A DNA stretch of 64,000 bases from Nocardia arizonensis (GCF_001310275.1 NZ_LGYZ01000092.1:1-64000); one strand, 5' to 3'; positions 17,634-26,457 are shown, counted from the first letter of the stretch. Program-made: numbers and translations. The notes: generated by a model from the sequence alone, not told the origin.

Positions 17634-19097
17634 GTGGTTTCGCCCAAGTCCAAGGATGATGCAGCGTCGGATCGACGTACCCGATTGCTGGCGGCGGCCG
17701 CGATCACGCTGGGGGGACTGTCGGATGTACTGACCCCGCTCGGGGAGTTGTTCGCGGGCCGTGGATACGAGTTGTACCTGGTCGGTGGCAGTGTGCGTGA
17801 CGCGGTACTCGGCCGGCTCGGCACCGATCTGGATTTCACCACCGACGCGCGCCCCGAGGCGGTGGTGGAGATGATGCGCGGCTGGGCCGATCACGTGTGG
17901 GATACCGGCGGCCTGGCCTTCGGCACGGTCAGCGCCTCGAAGGTCGATCAGCAACTCGAGCTCACCACCTTCCGCAGCGAGAGCTACGACCGCGTGTCAC
18001 GCCATCCCGAGGTGACCTTCGGCGACACCCTCGAAGGCGACCTGGTGCGCCGCGATTTCACCGTCAACGCGATGGCGGTGCGCATCGGCGCGGACGGCGC
18101 GCTGGAATTCATCGATCCGCTCGGCGGTATGGACGCGCTGCTCGAGGGTGTGCTCGACACGCCCGCCGCGCCGGAGGATTCCTTCGGCGACGATCCGCTG
18201 CGGATGTTGCGCGCGGCGCGGTTCGTCTCCCAGCTCGGTTTCGAGCTCGCACCGCGGGTGCGCTCGGCCATCGTGGCGATGGCGCCGCAGATCGACAGGA
18301 TCACCGCCGAGCGGGTCCGCACCGAACTCGACAAGTTGATCGGCGGCGCGCATCCCATCGACGGCATCGACGTGATGTGCGAGACCGGATTGGCGCAGCG
18401 GGTACTGCCCGAGGTGCCCGCCATGAAACTCGAGATCGATGAACACCATCAGCACAAGGACGTGTACTGGCATTCGCTGACCGTGCTGCGGCAGGCCATC
18501 GACCTCGAGGACGGCGACCCCGACCTGGTGCTGCGCTGGGCCGCGCTGCTGCACGATATCGGCAAGCCCGACACCAAGCGCAACGAGCCGGGCGGCGGCG
18601 TGAGCTTCCACCACCACGAGGTGGTCGGGGCGAAGATGGTGCGCAGGCGGATGCGCGCGCTGAAATATCCGAAGCAGTTCACCGAGGACGTGGCGCGGCT
18701 GGTGTTCCTGCATCTGCGTTTCCACGGCTACGGCAAGGGGCAGTGGACGGATTCGGCGGTGCGTCGGTATGTCACCGATGCCGACGACTTGCTGCCGCGG
18801 CTGCACAAACTGGTCCGCGCGGACTGCACGACTCGCAACAAGCGCCGCGCCGCGGCCCTGCGCGCCACCTACGACGAGCTGGAACAGCGCATCGAGCAGC
18901 TGCGCGAACAGGAGGATCTGGCTCGGGTGCGGCCCGATCTCGACGGCAACGCCATCATGGAGTTGCTCGGACTCGCGCCGGGGCCCGAGGTCGGCAAGGC
19001 ATGGAACTATCTGAAGGAATTGCGGCTCGATCGCGGCCCGATGACGAGGGAAGAAGCCGAGGCGGCGCTCATGGAGTGGTGGAAGGCCAGGTCCTGA
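17634..19097 (+). CDS. pcnA: CCA tRNA nucleotidyltransferase
   Basis: A 487-residue class II nucleotidyltransferase that adds or repairs the 3' CCA of tRNAs. The signature GGSVRDAVLGR with the DLDF metal-binding pair lies near residues 48-66; the RRDFTVNAMA motif and a C-terminal HD domain (LLHDIGKPDT) follow. Length and gene order match Rv3907c PcnA. An upstream in-frame extension reaches 17187 but runs antisense through mutT4; the GTG at 17634 gives the family-length protein and is my choice. Its ribosome-binding site is weak. Confidence 0.94.
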   Translation: MVSPKSKDDAASDRRTRLLAAAAITLGGLSDVLTPLGELFAGRGYELYLVGGSVRDAVLGRLGTDLDFTTDARPEAVVEMMRGWADHVWDTGGLAFGTVSASKVDQQLELTTFRSESYDRVSRHPEVTFGDTLEGDLVRRDFTVNAMAVRIGADGALEFIDPLGGMDALLEGVLDTPAAPEDSFGDDPLRMLRAARFVSQLGFELAPRVRSAIVAMAPQIDRITAERVRTELDKLIGGAHPIDGIDVMCETGLAQRVLPEVPAMKLEIDEHHQHKDVYWHSLTVLRQAIDLEDGDPDLVLRWAALLHDIGKPDTKRNEPGGGVSFHHHEVVGAKMVRRRMRALKYPKQFTEDVARLVFLHLRFHGYGKGQWTDSAVRRYVTDADDLLPRLHKLVRADCTTRNKRRAAALRATYDELEQRIEQLREQEDLARVRPDLDGNAIMELLGLAPGPEVGKAWNYLKELRLDRGPMTREEAEAALMEWWKARS

Positions 19098-19248
19098 GCG
19101 GTTCGGAAGCTGATCAGCGCCGTCGCGGTGACGAGCGCGGACCGGATCCGGATCAGGTCGAAACCGGTGCCGACCATTCCCGCCGCCGTGGTCGTGGACA
19201 TGGCACAGTGGATAGATGTTCTGACTCACAGATCGCACGGAGGCGCGG

Positions 19249-20001
19249 ATGCCGCTGGATCTGAACAGCGATCTCGGCGAGGGGTTCGGCGCGTGGACCA
19301 TGGGCGACGACGACGCCATGCTCGACATCGTCACCAGCGCCAATATCGCCTGTGGCTTCCACGCGGGCGATCCGTCGATCATGCGACGGGTGTGCGCGGT
19401 GGCGGTGGCGAAGGGTGTTCGTATCGGCGCCCATATCGGCTATCGCGATCCGGCCGGATTCGGCAGGCGGGCGATCGCGATGGACCCGGCCGACCTGCGC
19501 GATGAGGTGCTGTACCAGGTCGGCGGACTCGATGCATTCGCGCGCGCCGCGGGTGATCGGGTTCGGTACGTGAAACCGCATGGCGCGCTGTACCATTCGG
19601 CCGCGCAGGACCGCCGCTTCGCCGACGCCGTTGTGTCGGCGATGGCCGAATTCGATCCTCGGCTGATTCTGCTCGGACCCGCGGGCAGCCGGTTGGAGGA
19701 GGCCGCGGCCGAAGTCGGAGCCCGCTTCATCGGCGAGGGTTTCGCCGATCGCGCCTATACCCACGCGGGCACACTGGCCGCGCGCGGGGCCGAGGGCGCG
19801 GTATTGCGGACCGAGGAGGCGGTGGCGCAGGCGGTGTCGATCGCGCTGTCGGGTCGCGTGCGCACCGTGGAAGGCCGGGAGCTGTCGTTGGCGGCGCAGA
19901 GTATCTGCGTACACGGCGACACCCCCGCGGCGGTGGAGATGGCGCGGCGGATTCGGGTTTCGCTCGACGACGTCGGCGTTCCGGTCGAATCGTTCGCGTG
20001 A
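19249..20001 (+). CDS. pxpA: 5-oxoprolinase subunit A (LamB/YcsF family)
   Basis: A 250-residue PxpA protein. The family hallmarks are all present: LNSDLGEGFG at the N-terminus, NIACGFHAGD near residue 32, GAHIGYRDPAGFGRR and YVKPHGALYH. With PxpB and PxpC it hydrolyses 5-oxoproline (pyroglutamate) to glutamate using ATP, a damage-repair step for spontaneously cyclised glutamine and glutamate. The ATG follows GGAGG at the usual distance. The genes run pxpA-pxpB-pxpC, with pxpB starting 16 bp downstream. Confidence 0.95.
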   Translation: MPLDLNSDLGEGFGAWTMGDDDAMLDIVTSANIACGFHAGDPSIMRRVCAVAVAKGVRIGAHIGYRDPAGFGRRAIAMDPADLRDEVLYQVGGLDAFARAAGDRVRYVKPHGALYHSAAQDRRFADAVVSAMAEFDPRLILLGPAGSRLEEAAAEVGARFIGEGFADRAYTHAGTLAARGAEGAVLRTEEAVAQAVSIALSGRVRTVEGRELSLAAQSICVHGDTPAAVEMARRIRVSLDDVGVPVESFA

Positions 20002-20017
20002 TCGGCGGTGTGATTCG

Positions 20018-20668
20018 GTGACAGGCGCACGGGCGAGAGGCACGGGGGAACCGTCCATCCGCCGCGCGGGTGATCGGGCGCTGCTGATCACCGCGCCTGT
20101 CCCGGCCTTCCTCGCCGCCTTGCGCGAGCGCCGTCTCCCGGGAGTATCGGATGTATTGCCCGCGGCGGAAACGGTGTTGGTCACGCTTGATTCGGCGCGT
20201 GCGGCCGAATCGGTGCGCCGTGCGCTCGCGGACATCATGGCCGATATGGAGACCACCGCCGCTCTCGACCCGTGGTCCACCCCCGAGCCGCCGGTCGAGA
20301 TCCCCGTGCACTACGACGGCGCCGATCTGCCCGAGGTCGCGCGATTGCTCGACATGGACACCGCGGCGGTGGTCGCCGCGCACACCGGAACGGTCTGGCG
20401 TTGCGGATTCGTGGGATTCGCACCGGGTTTCGGCTATCTGGAATCACCCGACGGACGCCTGAGCGTGCCCCGACGCGAGCAGTCGCGCACATCCATCCCG
20501 CCGGGCGCGGTCGCGTTGGCGGGCGGATATTCGGCGGTGTACCCGCGCGCGACCCCGGGCGGCTGGCAGCTCATCGGTCACACCGATTTGGCGATGTGGG
20601 ATACCGATCGCGACCTGCCCGCGCTGATCAGGGCGGGCACCGCGGTCCGGTTCACGGTGGTGTCGTGA
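20018..20668 (+). CDS. pxpB: 5-oxoprolinase subunit B (KipI family)
   Basis: A 216-residue PxpB/KipI-type protein with the family motifs RRAGDRALLI, VEIPVHYDG and GFAPGFGYLE and a C-terminal GGWQLIGHTD segment. It forms the catalytic complex with PxpC. The start is GTG. Its final codons overlap the pxpC start (GTGA), so the two subunits are translationally coupled, as expected for a heteromeric enzyme. Confidence 0.94.
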   Translation: MTGARARGTGEPSIRRAGDRALLITAPVPAFLAALRERRLPGVSDVLPAAETVLVTLDSARAAESVRRALADIMADMETTAALDPWSTPEPPVEIPVHYDGADLPEVARLLDMDTAAVVAAHTGTVWRCGFVGFAPGFGYLESPDGRLSVPRREQSRTSIPPGAVALAGGYSAVYPRATPGGWQLIGHTDLAMWDTDRDLPALIRAGTAVRFTVVS

Positions 20669-21522
20669 TCCTGGTCGAGGCGGTCGGGCCGCTGGCGACC
20701 ATTCAGGATCTGGGCCGCCCCGGCTGGTTCCACTCCGGTGTCGGTTCGGCGGGCGCGGCCGATCGGGGGTCCTGCGTGCTGGCCAATCGGCTGGTCGGCA
20801 ATCCCGAGGGCGCGGCGGTGATCGAGGCATTGCTCGGCGGGATCGCGCTGCGGATGGTCGATCGGCACACGCTGGCGGTGACCGGTGCGCAGGCGCAGGT
20901 TACCGTGGACGGCACGCCCGTCGGCTCCGCGGCGGTGCTGGAACTCGAAGCGGGTCAGGTGCTGCGAGTGGGTCGGGCGCGAACGGGTTTGCGCAGCTAC
21001 ATAGCGGTGCGCGGCGGTATCGATGTGCCGCCGGTACTCGGCTCCCGCAGCCGTGACACCCTCGCGGGACTCGGCCCCGAACCCCTGCGCGCGGGCGATC
21101 TACTGCCGATCGGTCCCCCGCCGCCCACTCTTCCGATCGTGGATCTGGCGCCGGTCGCCCCGCCGCCGCGCGAACCGCTTGCGGTGCGCGCCATGCTCGG
21201 CCCGCGCGAGGACTGGTTCACCGACCCCGTGACCCTCTACCGGGGCGAATGGGTGGTGTCGACGGATACCGACCGTGTCGGGGCCCGTCTCGACCGCCGC
21301 GGCGGACCACCCTTGCGGCGTCGCATCACCGACGAATTGCCCACCGAGGGCATGGCATCGGGCTCGATCCAGGTGCCGCCGAGCGGACAGCCGGTGGTCC
21401 TGCTCGCCGACCATCCGATCACCGGCGGCTATCCGGTGATCGCCGTGGTCGCCGACATCGATATCGACGCGGTGGCGCAGGCCCGGCCGGGCACGCGAAT
21501 TCGATTCGTCCGCGTGCGCTGA
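20665..21522 (+). CDS. pxpC: 5-oxoprolinase subunit C (KipA family)
   Basis: A 285-residue PxpC/KipA-type biotin-dependent-carboxylase-like protein. Visible motifs are TIQDLGRPGW near the N-terminus, GAADRGS, YIAVRGGIDVPPVLGSRS and LLADHPITGGYPVIA near the C-terminus. It completes the ATP-dependent 5-oxoprolinase. The GTG start overlaps the pxpB stop by four bases; a longer frame to 20272 runs antisense-free through pxpB in another frame and is not used. It is convergent with the DUF4185 gene, with only 10 bp between stops. Confidence 0.94.
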   Translation: MILVEAVGPLATIQDLGRPGWFHSGVGSAGAADRGSCVLANRLVGNPEGAAVIEALLGGIALRMVDRHTLAVTGAQAQVTVDGTPVGSAAVLELEAGQVLRVGRARTGLRSYIAVRGGIDVPPVLGSRSRDTLAGLGPEPLRAGDLLPIGPPPPTLPIVDLAPVAPPPREPLAVRAMLGPREDWFTDPVTLYRGEWVVSTDTDRVGARLDRRGGPPLRRRITDELPTEGMASGSIQVPPSGQPVVLLADHPITGGYPVIAVVADIDIDAVAQARPGTRIRFVRVR

Positions 21523-21532
21523 CCGACGGAAG

Positions 21533-23164
21533 TCAGTGCTTCGCGTCGAGTTTCGCGTGCATGAGGTACACGTTGTAGGTGTCCCACGCCGACATCGTGA
21601 AGTACAGGTCGGTCGCGGTGGACCACGGGTGGATGAAGCCGCCGTACGCCTTCGGATAGTCCGCGGTACTGGCCACGGCGACGCTATCGCTCCAAATGCC
21701 CTGCGGCGTAGGCGATTCCCGCAGCACGATCGCGCCCTGCGCCGAGTCCAGGTACATCATCTGCCAGCGCTTCGACTTCGCCTCGTAGCGGACCGACAGC
21801 TCGCTCGCGACCCCCATGAACAGCGGCGTCGCCCGATTCTCGGCGGCGGGCGCCCAGGTCCCGTCGACCCAGTACTGGTAGGCGGACTTGTTCAAAACCT
21901 CGCTCTTGGGCACCCGCGCCAGCGCGGTCACGCCGACGCGGCCGTTGGGTGTGCCGAACATGTAGACGTAGTCGCCCTGCGGGACCATCGCGGCGACCTG
22001 GAACCGGCCGAGCCCGAAGATGTTGTCCCACTTGGCGTGCTGATCCTTGGTCCAGGTGCTGCCGCCGTCGTCGGAGTAGGCGATGCCGCCGTAGTTCGTC
22101 GACCACATGCCCGGGATGCGGCTCCAGTGGTTGACCGACATATAGCTCAGGTACTGGCGTTTGCCGATGGCGAAACCCGAGGTCGGGATGACCGTGGTCT
22201 CCCAGTTCTTGATCTTGCGGCTGGCCAGGAACTCGGCGGCGTGGCAGCGGCTGTCCTGGACCACGGTGTCGATGGTCAGGCCGTCGGAGAGGTCGGTGTC
22301 ACCGCTGTACGCGAGCACATTGCTGCGCCAGTCGGGGCCGCCCGCACCGCCGGTCTGCCAGCCCTGGCCGAAGGTGTCGCCGAAGACGACCGCGACCTTG
22401 CCCGGTTCGGTCTCCCACATGAGTCCGAGGTCGGTGCCGTCGATCTGCCAGCGCATATCGGTGCGATTGTGCGATCCCGGGCCGGTCACCTGACCCACGA
22501 GTTCGGTCGATTCGAGTCGCGGCAGCGACAGCGGTTCCGCCACGGGTCCGGGTTCAGCGGGGTGAACGACCTGCGGAGGCGCGGGCTGCGGCTCCTCGCC
22601 GCCCTCTCCCGGCACCGGAATGGGGATGGGTTCGATCTCCGGGCGGATGGTGATGCGCGGCAACGAGAACTTCGCCGATCCGGTGGCGGACCCGGTTGTC
22701 GACCCTGAATCCGATCCCGAACTCGACCCGGTGCCCGACCCGGAACCGGAACCCGACCCGGAACCGGAACCCGACCCGGAATTCGTCTCCGGCGTCCCAG
22801 GCTCGGGCTCGGGTTGCTGGGTGTTCCGCACATCCGGGCACGGATTGCGGCACGGGTCCGACGGCAAGGGTTCGGCCACGATCCGCGTGTTGTCCTGCGG
22901 CGGGTCCGGTACCGGCACCGGTGTGATCTCGGGCCAGGGCACCGGAATGTCGATCTGCGGCGGAATACGGATCGGCGGCGGCGCGGGCGCGTTGGGATCC
23001 GGCTCCCGCAGTCGCGGATCGAATCCGACCTCACCGCAGGCGTTCACCGGCGGCGGCGCCCACGGCGCGGGCACCGCGCGCGCGACAGGTCCGGGCAAAC
23101 TCAGGGCGCCGAGCAGCGCGACTCCGACGAGGGCGGAAGATTCGAGCCTCCGCGGCAGACCCAT
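21533..23164 (-). CDS. Secreted DUF4185 protein, possible arabinan-active glycoside hydrolase
   Basis: A 543-residue protein: signal peptide (about 1-30), a Pro-rich region with repeated PIPVP-type motifs, a Gly-Ser linker at about residues 130-165, and a DUF4185 beta-propeller-like domain at about 225-540. DUF4185 members in mycobacteria and related bacteria have been classified as GH183 endo-D-arabinofuranases acting on arabinogalactan or lipoarabinomannan; I infer but cannot show that this member acts likewise. A single asparagine- or aspartate-based catalytic site cannot be assigned by eye. The long flexible linker suggests a domain held away from the membrane or wall. The ATG start is close to a GGAGTC-like site. 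Confidence 0.85.
   Translation of the reverse strand: MGLPRRLESSALVGVALLGALSLPGPVARAVPAPWAPPPVNACGEVGFDPRLREPDPNAPAPPPIRIPPQIDIPVPWPEITPVPVPDPPQDNTRIVAEPLPSDPCRNPCPDVRNTQQPEPEPGTPETNSGSGSGSGSGSGSGSGTGSSSGSDSGSTTGSATGSAKFSLPRITIRPEIEPIPIPVPGEGGEEPQPAPPQVVHPAEPGPVAEPLSLPRLESTELVGQVTGPGSHNRTDMRWQIDGTDLGLMWETEPGKVAVVFGDTFGQGWQTGGAGGPDWRSNVLAYSGDTDLSDGLTIDTVVQDSRCHAAEFLASRKIKNWETTVIPTSGFAIGKRQYLSYMSVNHWSRIPGMWSTNYGGIAYSDDGGSTWTKDQHAKWDNIFGLGRFQVAAMVPQGDYVYMFGTPNGRVGVTALARVPKSEVLNKSAYQYWVDGTWAPAAENRATPLFMGVASELSVRYEAKSKRWQMMYLDSAQGAIVLRESPTPQGIWSDSVAVASTADYPKAYGGFIHPWSTATDLYFTMSAWDTYNVYLMHAKLDAKH
22734..22787. repeat. 18-bp tandem repeat encoding the Gly-Ser linker
   Basis: About three copies of an 18-bp unit (CCCGACCCGGAACCGGAA on the plus strand, last copy diverged) encode SGSGSG on the minus strand. 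Such tracts can change length by slippage, altering the linker of the DUF4185 protein. Confidence 0.85.
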
Positions 23165-23330
23165 TACCTGTTGACTCCCTGTCGATTCCGACCACGCCGG
23201 AGATCAACATACCCCATATGCGCAGCACACCCCGGTAAACGACGCCAGACCCCGAACCCCGCTCGGCAGATCAAACCGAGCAACTCCCCAATCCGCCCGC
23301 TCCCCCGGCTCACGTCGATAGAAGTCATCC

Positions 23331-23471
23331 CCTCGATGTGGTTGTGCTCGGTGCGGGTGTGTGGGGTCGATCGTGTCGCTACCTACCGTTTGGGTTCGGT
23401 CTCGATGAGCGTGATGGTCACTCGATCTGGTCGTGTTCGGTGGGGCGTGGTCGATCGTGTCGCTACCCAAC
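23331..23471. repeat. Diverged pair of about 55-bp direct repeats
   Basis: The segment near 23331-23388 and the segment near 23420-23471 align over their whole length, sharing CTCGATNTGGT, GT(G/T)(C/T)TCGGT and the exact GTCGATCGTGTCGCTACC. The second copy lacks a few bases in the middle. Function is unknown. Confidence 0.75.
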
Positions 23472-23545
23472 CCCCTCGGCTCAACCGAGACAAGCCCCAT
23501 CCCCCCACACACCCAGCCCGCCCGGAGCGAGTCTTACGAGCGACC

Positions 23546-23669
23546 GTTCGCGGCCGTCTCGCGTCCGAGTGGTCGAGATAAAGCGACGAAGGAGCAAGTA
23601 TCGGCCGCTCGGACGCGAGACTCGAGGGGCCGCGAACTTCGCCGTGCCGGAGGCGCGGCCAGAGATACA
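23546..23669. repeat. Structured 124-bp repeat, copy 1
   Basis: The first 92 bp (23546-23637) form a long hairpin: outer arms GTTCGCGGCC/GGCCGCGAAC, then TCTCGCGTCCGAG/CTCGGACGCGAGA, then GGTCGA/TCGGCC around a loop of about 24 nt containing AAGCGACGAAGGAGCAAG. A second small hairpin (23642-23658) is CCGTGCC-GGA-GGCGCGG. Copy 2 follows immediately. Confidence 0.88.
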
Positions 23670-23793
23670 GTTCGCGGCCGTCTCGCGTCCGAGTGGTCGA
23701 GACAAAGCGACGAAGGAGCAAGTATCGACCGCTCGGACGCGAGACATAAGGGGCCGCGAACCCGCCGCGACGGAGTCGCGGCCAGAGACACAG
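23670..23793. repeat. Structured 124-bp repeat, copy 2
   Basis: The hairpin part (23670-23761) differs from copy 1 at five of 92 positions, none of which breaks a stem: GGTCGA now pairs perfectly with TCGACC (a G-T wobble in copy 1). The small hairpin (23765-23781) is CCGCGAC-GGA-GTCGCGG, in which one pair has changed from C-G to A-T relative to copy 1. Confidence 0.88.
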
Positions 23794-23839
23794 CCATAGA
23801 CACAGGAACCGACCCGCTGTGGCGTGCGTCAAATCACAT

Positions 23840-24337
23840 ATGAACGAGATCGAGTACGTCTTCGGTACCGGCGACGGCACCACCCACACCTGGACTTCGC
23901 AAGCGGACCTGGACTTGGCCCGTACCGGCGCTCTCGACGCCGTCCAATTGGATTTCGACGGTGACGGTCTGGCCGACGACGCTCTCTGGGACACAACCGG
24001 TTCGGGTACCGCCGATATCGCCGCGCTCGACTTGGACGACGATGGCCTGCTCGATCATTTCTATACCGACCCGACCGGCGCGGGCACTTGGGATCACCGG
24101 ATCACCGGTTCCTCCGCCGATGCCGATCAGGAACCTCTCGGTTGGATAGTGCGCACCGATCCATTACCGGACACGAGTTCGGAAACGAACAACCCGATCG
24201 AATCCGGGCCGTCCGAGGGGCCGTCCGATCCGGCGCGGTGGCGCCCCGACGAGCTGATGAACCAGTTCGGTCCACGCCCTGACCAGCGCGGACGGCTGCT
24301 GGACAGTTGTGCCGAATCGGGCGATCACAGCGGCTGA
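23840..24337 (+). CDS. Acidic DUF6802-like protein with Asp-rich repeats
   Basis: A 165-residue protein. Residues about 32-80 contain repeated DxDxDG-type turns (DFDGDGLADD, DLDDDGLLDH) that resemble calcium-binding loops of dockerin and EF-hand proteins, followed by a Pro/Ser-rich tail. I believe it belongs to DUF6802, a family typical of mycolic-acid bacteria, with moderate certainty. There is no signal peptide. The ATG at 23840 gives the family-type start MNEIEYVFGTG. Its last 13 bases overlap the end of the convergent transporter gene. The structured repeats lie just upstream. Confidence 0.72.
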   Translation: MNEIEYVFGTGDGTTHTWTSQADLDLARTGALDAVQLDFDGDGLADDALWDTTGSGTADIAALDLDDDGLLDHFYTDPTGAGTWDHRITGSSADADQEPLGWIVRTDPLPDTSSETNNPIESGPSEGPSDPARWRPDELMNQFGPRPDQRGRLLDSCAESGDHSG

Positions 24338-25722
24338 TCTCGGTTGGCCGGACGCCGCAGGACGAGCAGGATCACCGCGATTCCCCAGAGATAGACCGCG
24401 GCGCCCGAGAGGACCAGCGGCAGTGACCGCCCGTCGTCCGGAATCACCGCGGCCGCCACGACGATCGCCAGTACGAACGCGACGTTGAAAACCGTGTCCT
24501 GGAGCGCGAAGACCTGTCCGCGTCTGGCGTCGTCGATGTCGAGTTGCATGGTCGCGTCACCTGTGAGCTTGATCGTCTGCCCGGCCAACCCGAACAGGAA
24601 CGCGCCGACGAGGAGCAGTTGGTGTGCTCGGTGCGCCGCGGGTCCGGGATCGGCGAGGGCGATGGGGGTGACGAGGGTCAGCTGCACGATCGTGGCGAGG
24701 GCGAGTCCGGTGATCACCGAGCGCGGGCGGCCGAGGCGCGGAATGAGCAGCGGTGCGACCACGGCCGCGACCAGCATGCCCGCCGCCGTGGCGGCGATGG
24801 CGACGCCGAAGCCGATGAGCCCGCCGCCCGTGGCCGCGCCCTGACGCAGCACGAGCACCATGACGAGCGTATTGGTGCCGAAGACGATGCGGTGCGTGCC
24901 GATCCCCGCCATCGCGGTGGTGACCTGAGCCGATTGCCGCACCGCGCCCGCGCCGGTGCGCAGTCCGGTGGCGATGGCCTTGACGGTGCTTCCGGCCGCG
25001 GCCGCACCGGGTTCGGGGCCGAGGACGTGCGCGCCGAAGCGGGCCGCGACCAGGACGCTGACCAGTGATCCCGCGGCACTGGCGGCCACCGCGACCGCGG
25101 AGCCGAAATCGCCCGCGCCGACGAGTCCGATGATCGCGACGGCCGTGGCCGCGCCGACACCCGCGCATCCCGAGGCGACGGTGGCCAGCAGCGAGTTCAT
25201 CGGGACCAGTAGGTCGGGGGCCAGTACCCGCGGCAGTGCGGCCGAGACGCCTGCCAGCACGAATCGGCTGACACCGACCACCGCGAGCGCGAGCAGTAGC
25301 AGCGGTGTCTCGCCGATCCCGGCGAGCAGTCCGATCGCCGCGAGCGCGATCAGCGCGGCACGCAGCACATTGGCCGCGAGCAGGACGTTGCGGCGATCCC
25401 AGCGATCGAGCAGCGCGCCCGCGTACGGCCCGACTATCGAGTACGGCAGCAGCAGGACCGCGAACCCGGCGGCGATGGCGAGCGGGTCGGTCTGGCGTTC
25501 CGGGTTGAACAGGATGGCGCCCGACAGCGCGGCCTGGAACATGCCGTCGCCGAACTGCCCGGCGAAGCGCACGCTCGACAGCCGCGCGGCGGCGGGATGC
25601 GCGCGCAGCGCCGACAACCACGTGTTCAACCGCGACGGCGGCTCGCCGGTCGGTAGCGGGCCCTCGGGGCGACCAGGGAACACCTCGCCGATTGTGCCGT
25701 GTCCGGTCACCGGCTCGTTCAC
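24325..25722 (-). CDS. MFS transporter
   Basis: A 465-residue integral membrane protein with about 12 predicted helices and a cytoplasmic N-terminal tail of about 40 residues. The loop motif GALLDRWDRRNVLL corresponds to the conserved MFS loop 2-3 signature, and the central region duplicates the helical pattern. It is most like drug or metabolite exporters, but no substrate can be named. The GTG start overlaps the upstream Nudix stop codon (GTGA), so the two genes are coupled. Confidence 0.85.
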   Translation of the reverse strand: MNEPVTGHGTIGEVFPGRPEGPLPTGEPPSRLNTWLSALRAHPAAARLSSVRFAGQFGDGMFQAALSGAILFNPERQTDPLAIAAGFAVLLLPYSIVGPYAGALLDRWDRRNVLLAANVLRAALIALAAIGLLAGIGETPLLLLALAVVGVSRFVLAGVSAALPRVLAPDLLVPMNSLLATVASGCAGVGAATAVAIIGLVGAGDFGSAVAVAASAAGSLVSVLVAARFGAHVLGPEPGAAAAGSTVKAIATGLRTGAGAVRQSAQVTTAMAGIGTHRIVFGTNTLVMVLVLRQGAATGGGLIGFGVAIAATAAGMLVAAVVAPLLIPRLGRPRSVITGLALATIVQLTLVTPIALADPGPAAHRAHQLLLVGAFLFGLAGQTIKLTGDATMQLDIDDARRGQVFALQDTVFNVAFVLAIVVAAAVIPDDGRSLPLVLSGAAVYLWGIAVILLVLRRPANRDQPL

Positions 25723-26198
25723 CCGGGATGGGTCGGGTCGAGGGTTGCGATGAGCGCGCCGATGATTTGCCGGGTGTCCGGCGCCATCGGGAGGTGTTCG
25801 AAGGCGGCGGCGTCTATCCAGGCGAAGGCGTCGTGTTCGCCCGGGGCGAGCGACACCTCGCCCCCGTCGGCGTCGACGACGAAGCTGAATTTGCGCACTT
25901 TGGCCTTGGTTCTGGTGGCGTAGTCGATGGCGCCGAGGAATTCGGTGATATCGCGCACACGCAGTCCGGTCTCCTCGAACAGTTCACGCGCCACGCATTC
26001 GGCGAAACTCTCACCCGATTCCACGCCGCCGCCCGGCAGTTCGTACATGCCGCCGTAATAGTCGTCCGGTACCCGGCGGACTACCAGAAGTTTGCCGTGA
26101 CGGAATACCGCGACGCCGACCACGAAATGGCAGATGCCGTCGGCGCGCGCGGCGGCGCGGAGTTCTTGCTCGATGCCGTCGAGTTGCTCGGATCGCAT
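25719..26198 (-). CDS. Nudix hydrolase
   Basis: A 159-residue Nudix protein with the box at about residues 57-80 (GGGVESGES then RELFEETGL), all key Glu residues intact. The core begins at HFVVGVAVF. The ATG at 26198 has GGAGGTGA about nine bases upstream; the open frame extends further upstream but that part has no Nudix character. It precedes and overlaps the MFS gene by four bases. The substrate is unknown. Confidence 0.87.
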   Translation of the reverse strand: MRSEQLDGIEQELRAAARADGICHFVVGVAVFRHGKLLVVRRVPDDYYGGMYELPGGGVESGESFAECVARELFEETGLRVRDITEFLGAIDYATRTKAKVRKFSFVVDADGGEVSLAPGEHDAFAWIDAAAFEHLPMAPDTRQIIGALIATLDPTHPG

Positions 26199-26388
26199 CT
26201 GGCTGTCACCTCCGGTTACGTTGTGCCGCATCACGTTACGATTCCGGACTGGGAAGCCGGAGTCCTCGTCGCGGTACCCTACTTCGCCGCGCCCCCGGTT
26301 CGACGTACCGGTTGGTACTGCTCGCCTGCCGTTCACCCGCTGGTCGCTCGCGTAAAATGCCGAGTGCAGGACAATTTACTAGGAATTC

Positions 26389-26412
26389 GGAGTACTGCCT
26401 CGTACGTACTCC
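26389..26412. promoter_or_regulatory. Inverted repeat upstream of the pirin gene
   Basis: GGAGTAC (26389-26395) and GTACTCC (26406-26412) are perfect complements, 10 bp apart, 46 bp before the pirin ATG. This is a plausible operator in the promoter region shared with the divergent Nudix gene. Confidence 0.45.
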
Positions 26413-26457
26413 TACCCTGAAAGGTGATCGGTGCACGGTCCCGAGAGGAGGACCACG

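Larger units (their letters stand above)
23165..23839. other. 675-bp gene-free stretch with two repeat families
   Basis: I find no credible gene between the DUF4185 start and the DUF6802-like protein. The short Arg/Ser-rich open frames are translations of palindromic repeats. The stretch carries a roughly 55-bp direct repeat (23331-23471) and a tandem 124-bp structured repeat (23546-23793), described separately. Confidence 0.7.
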
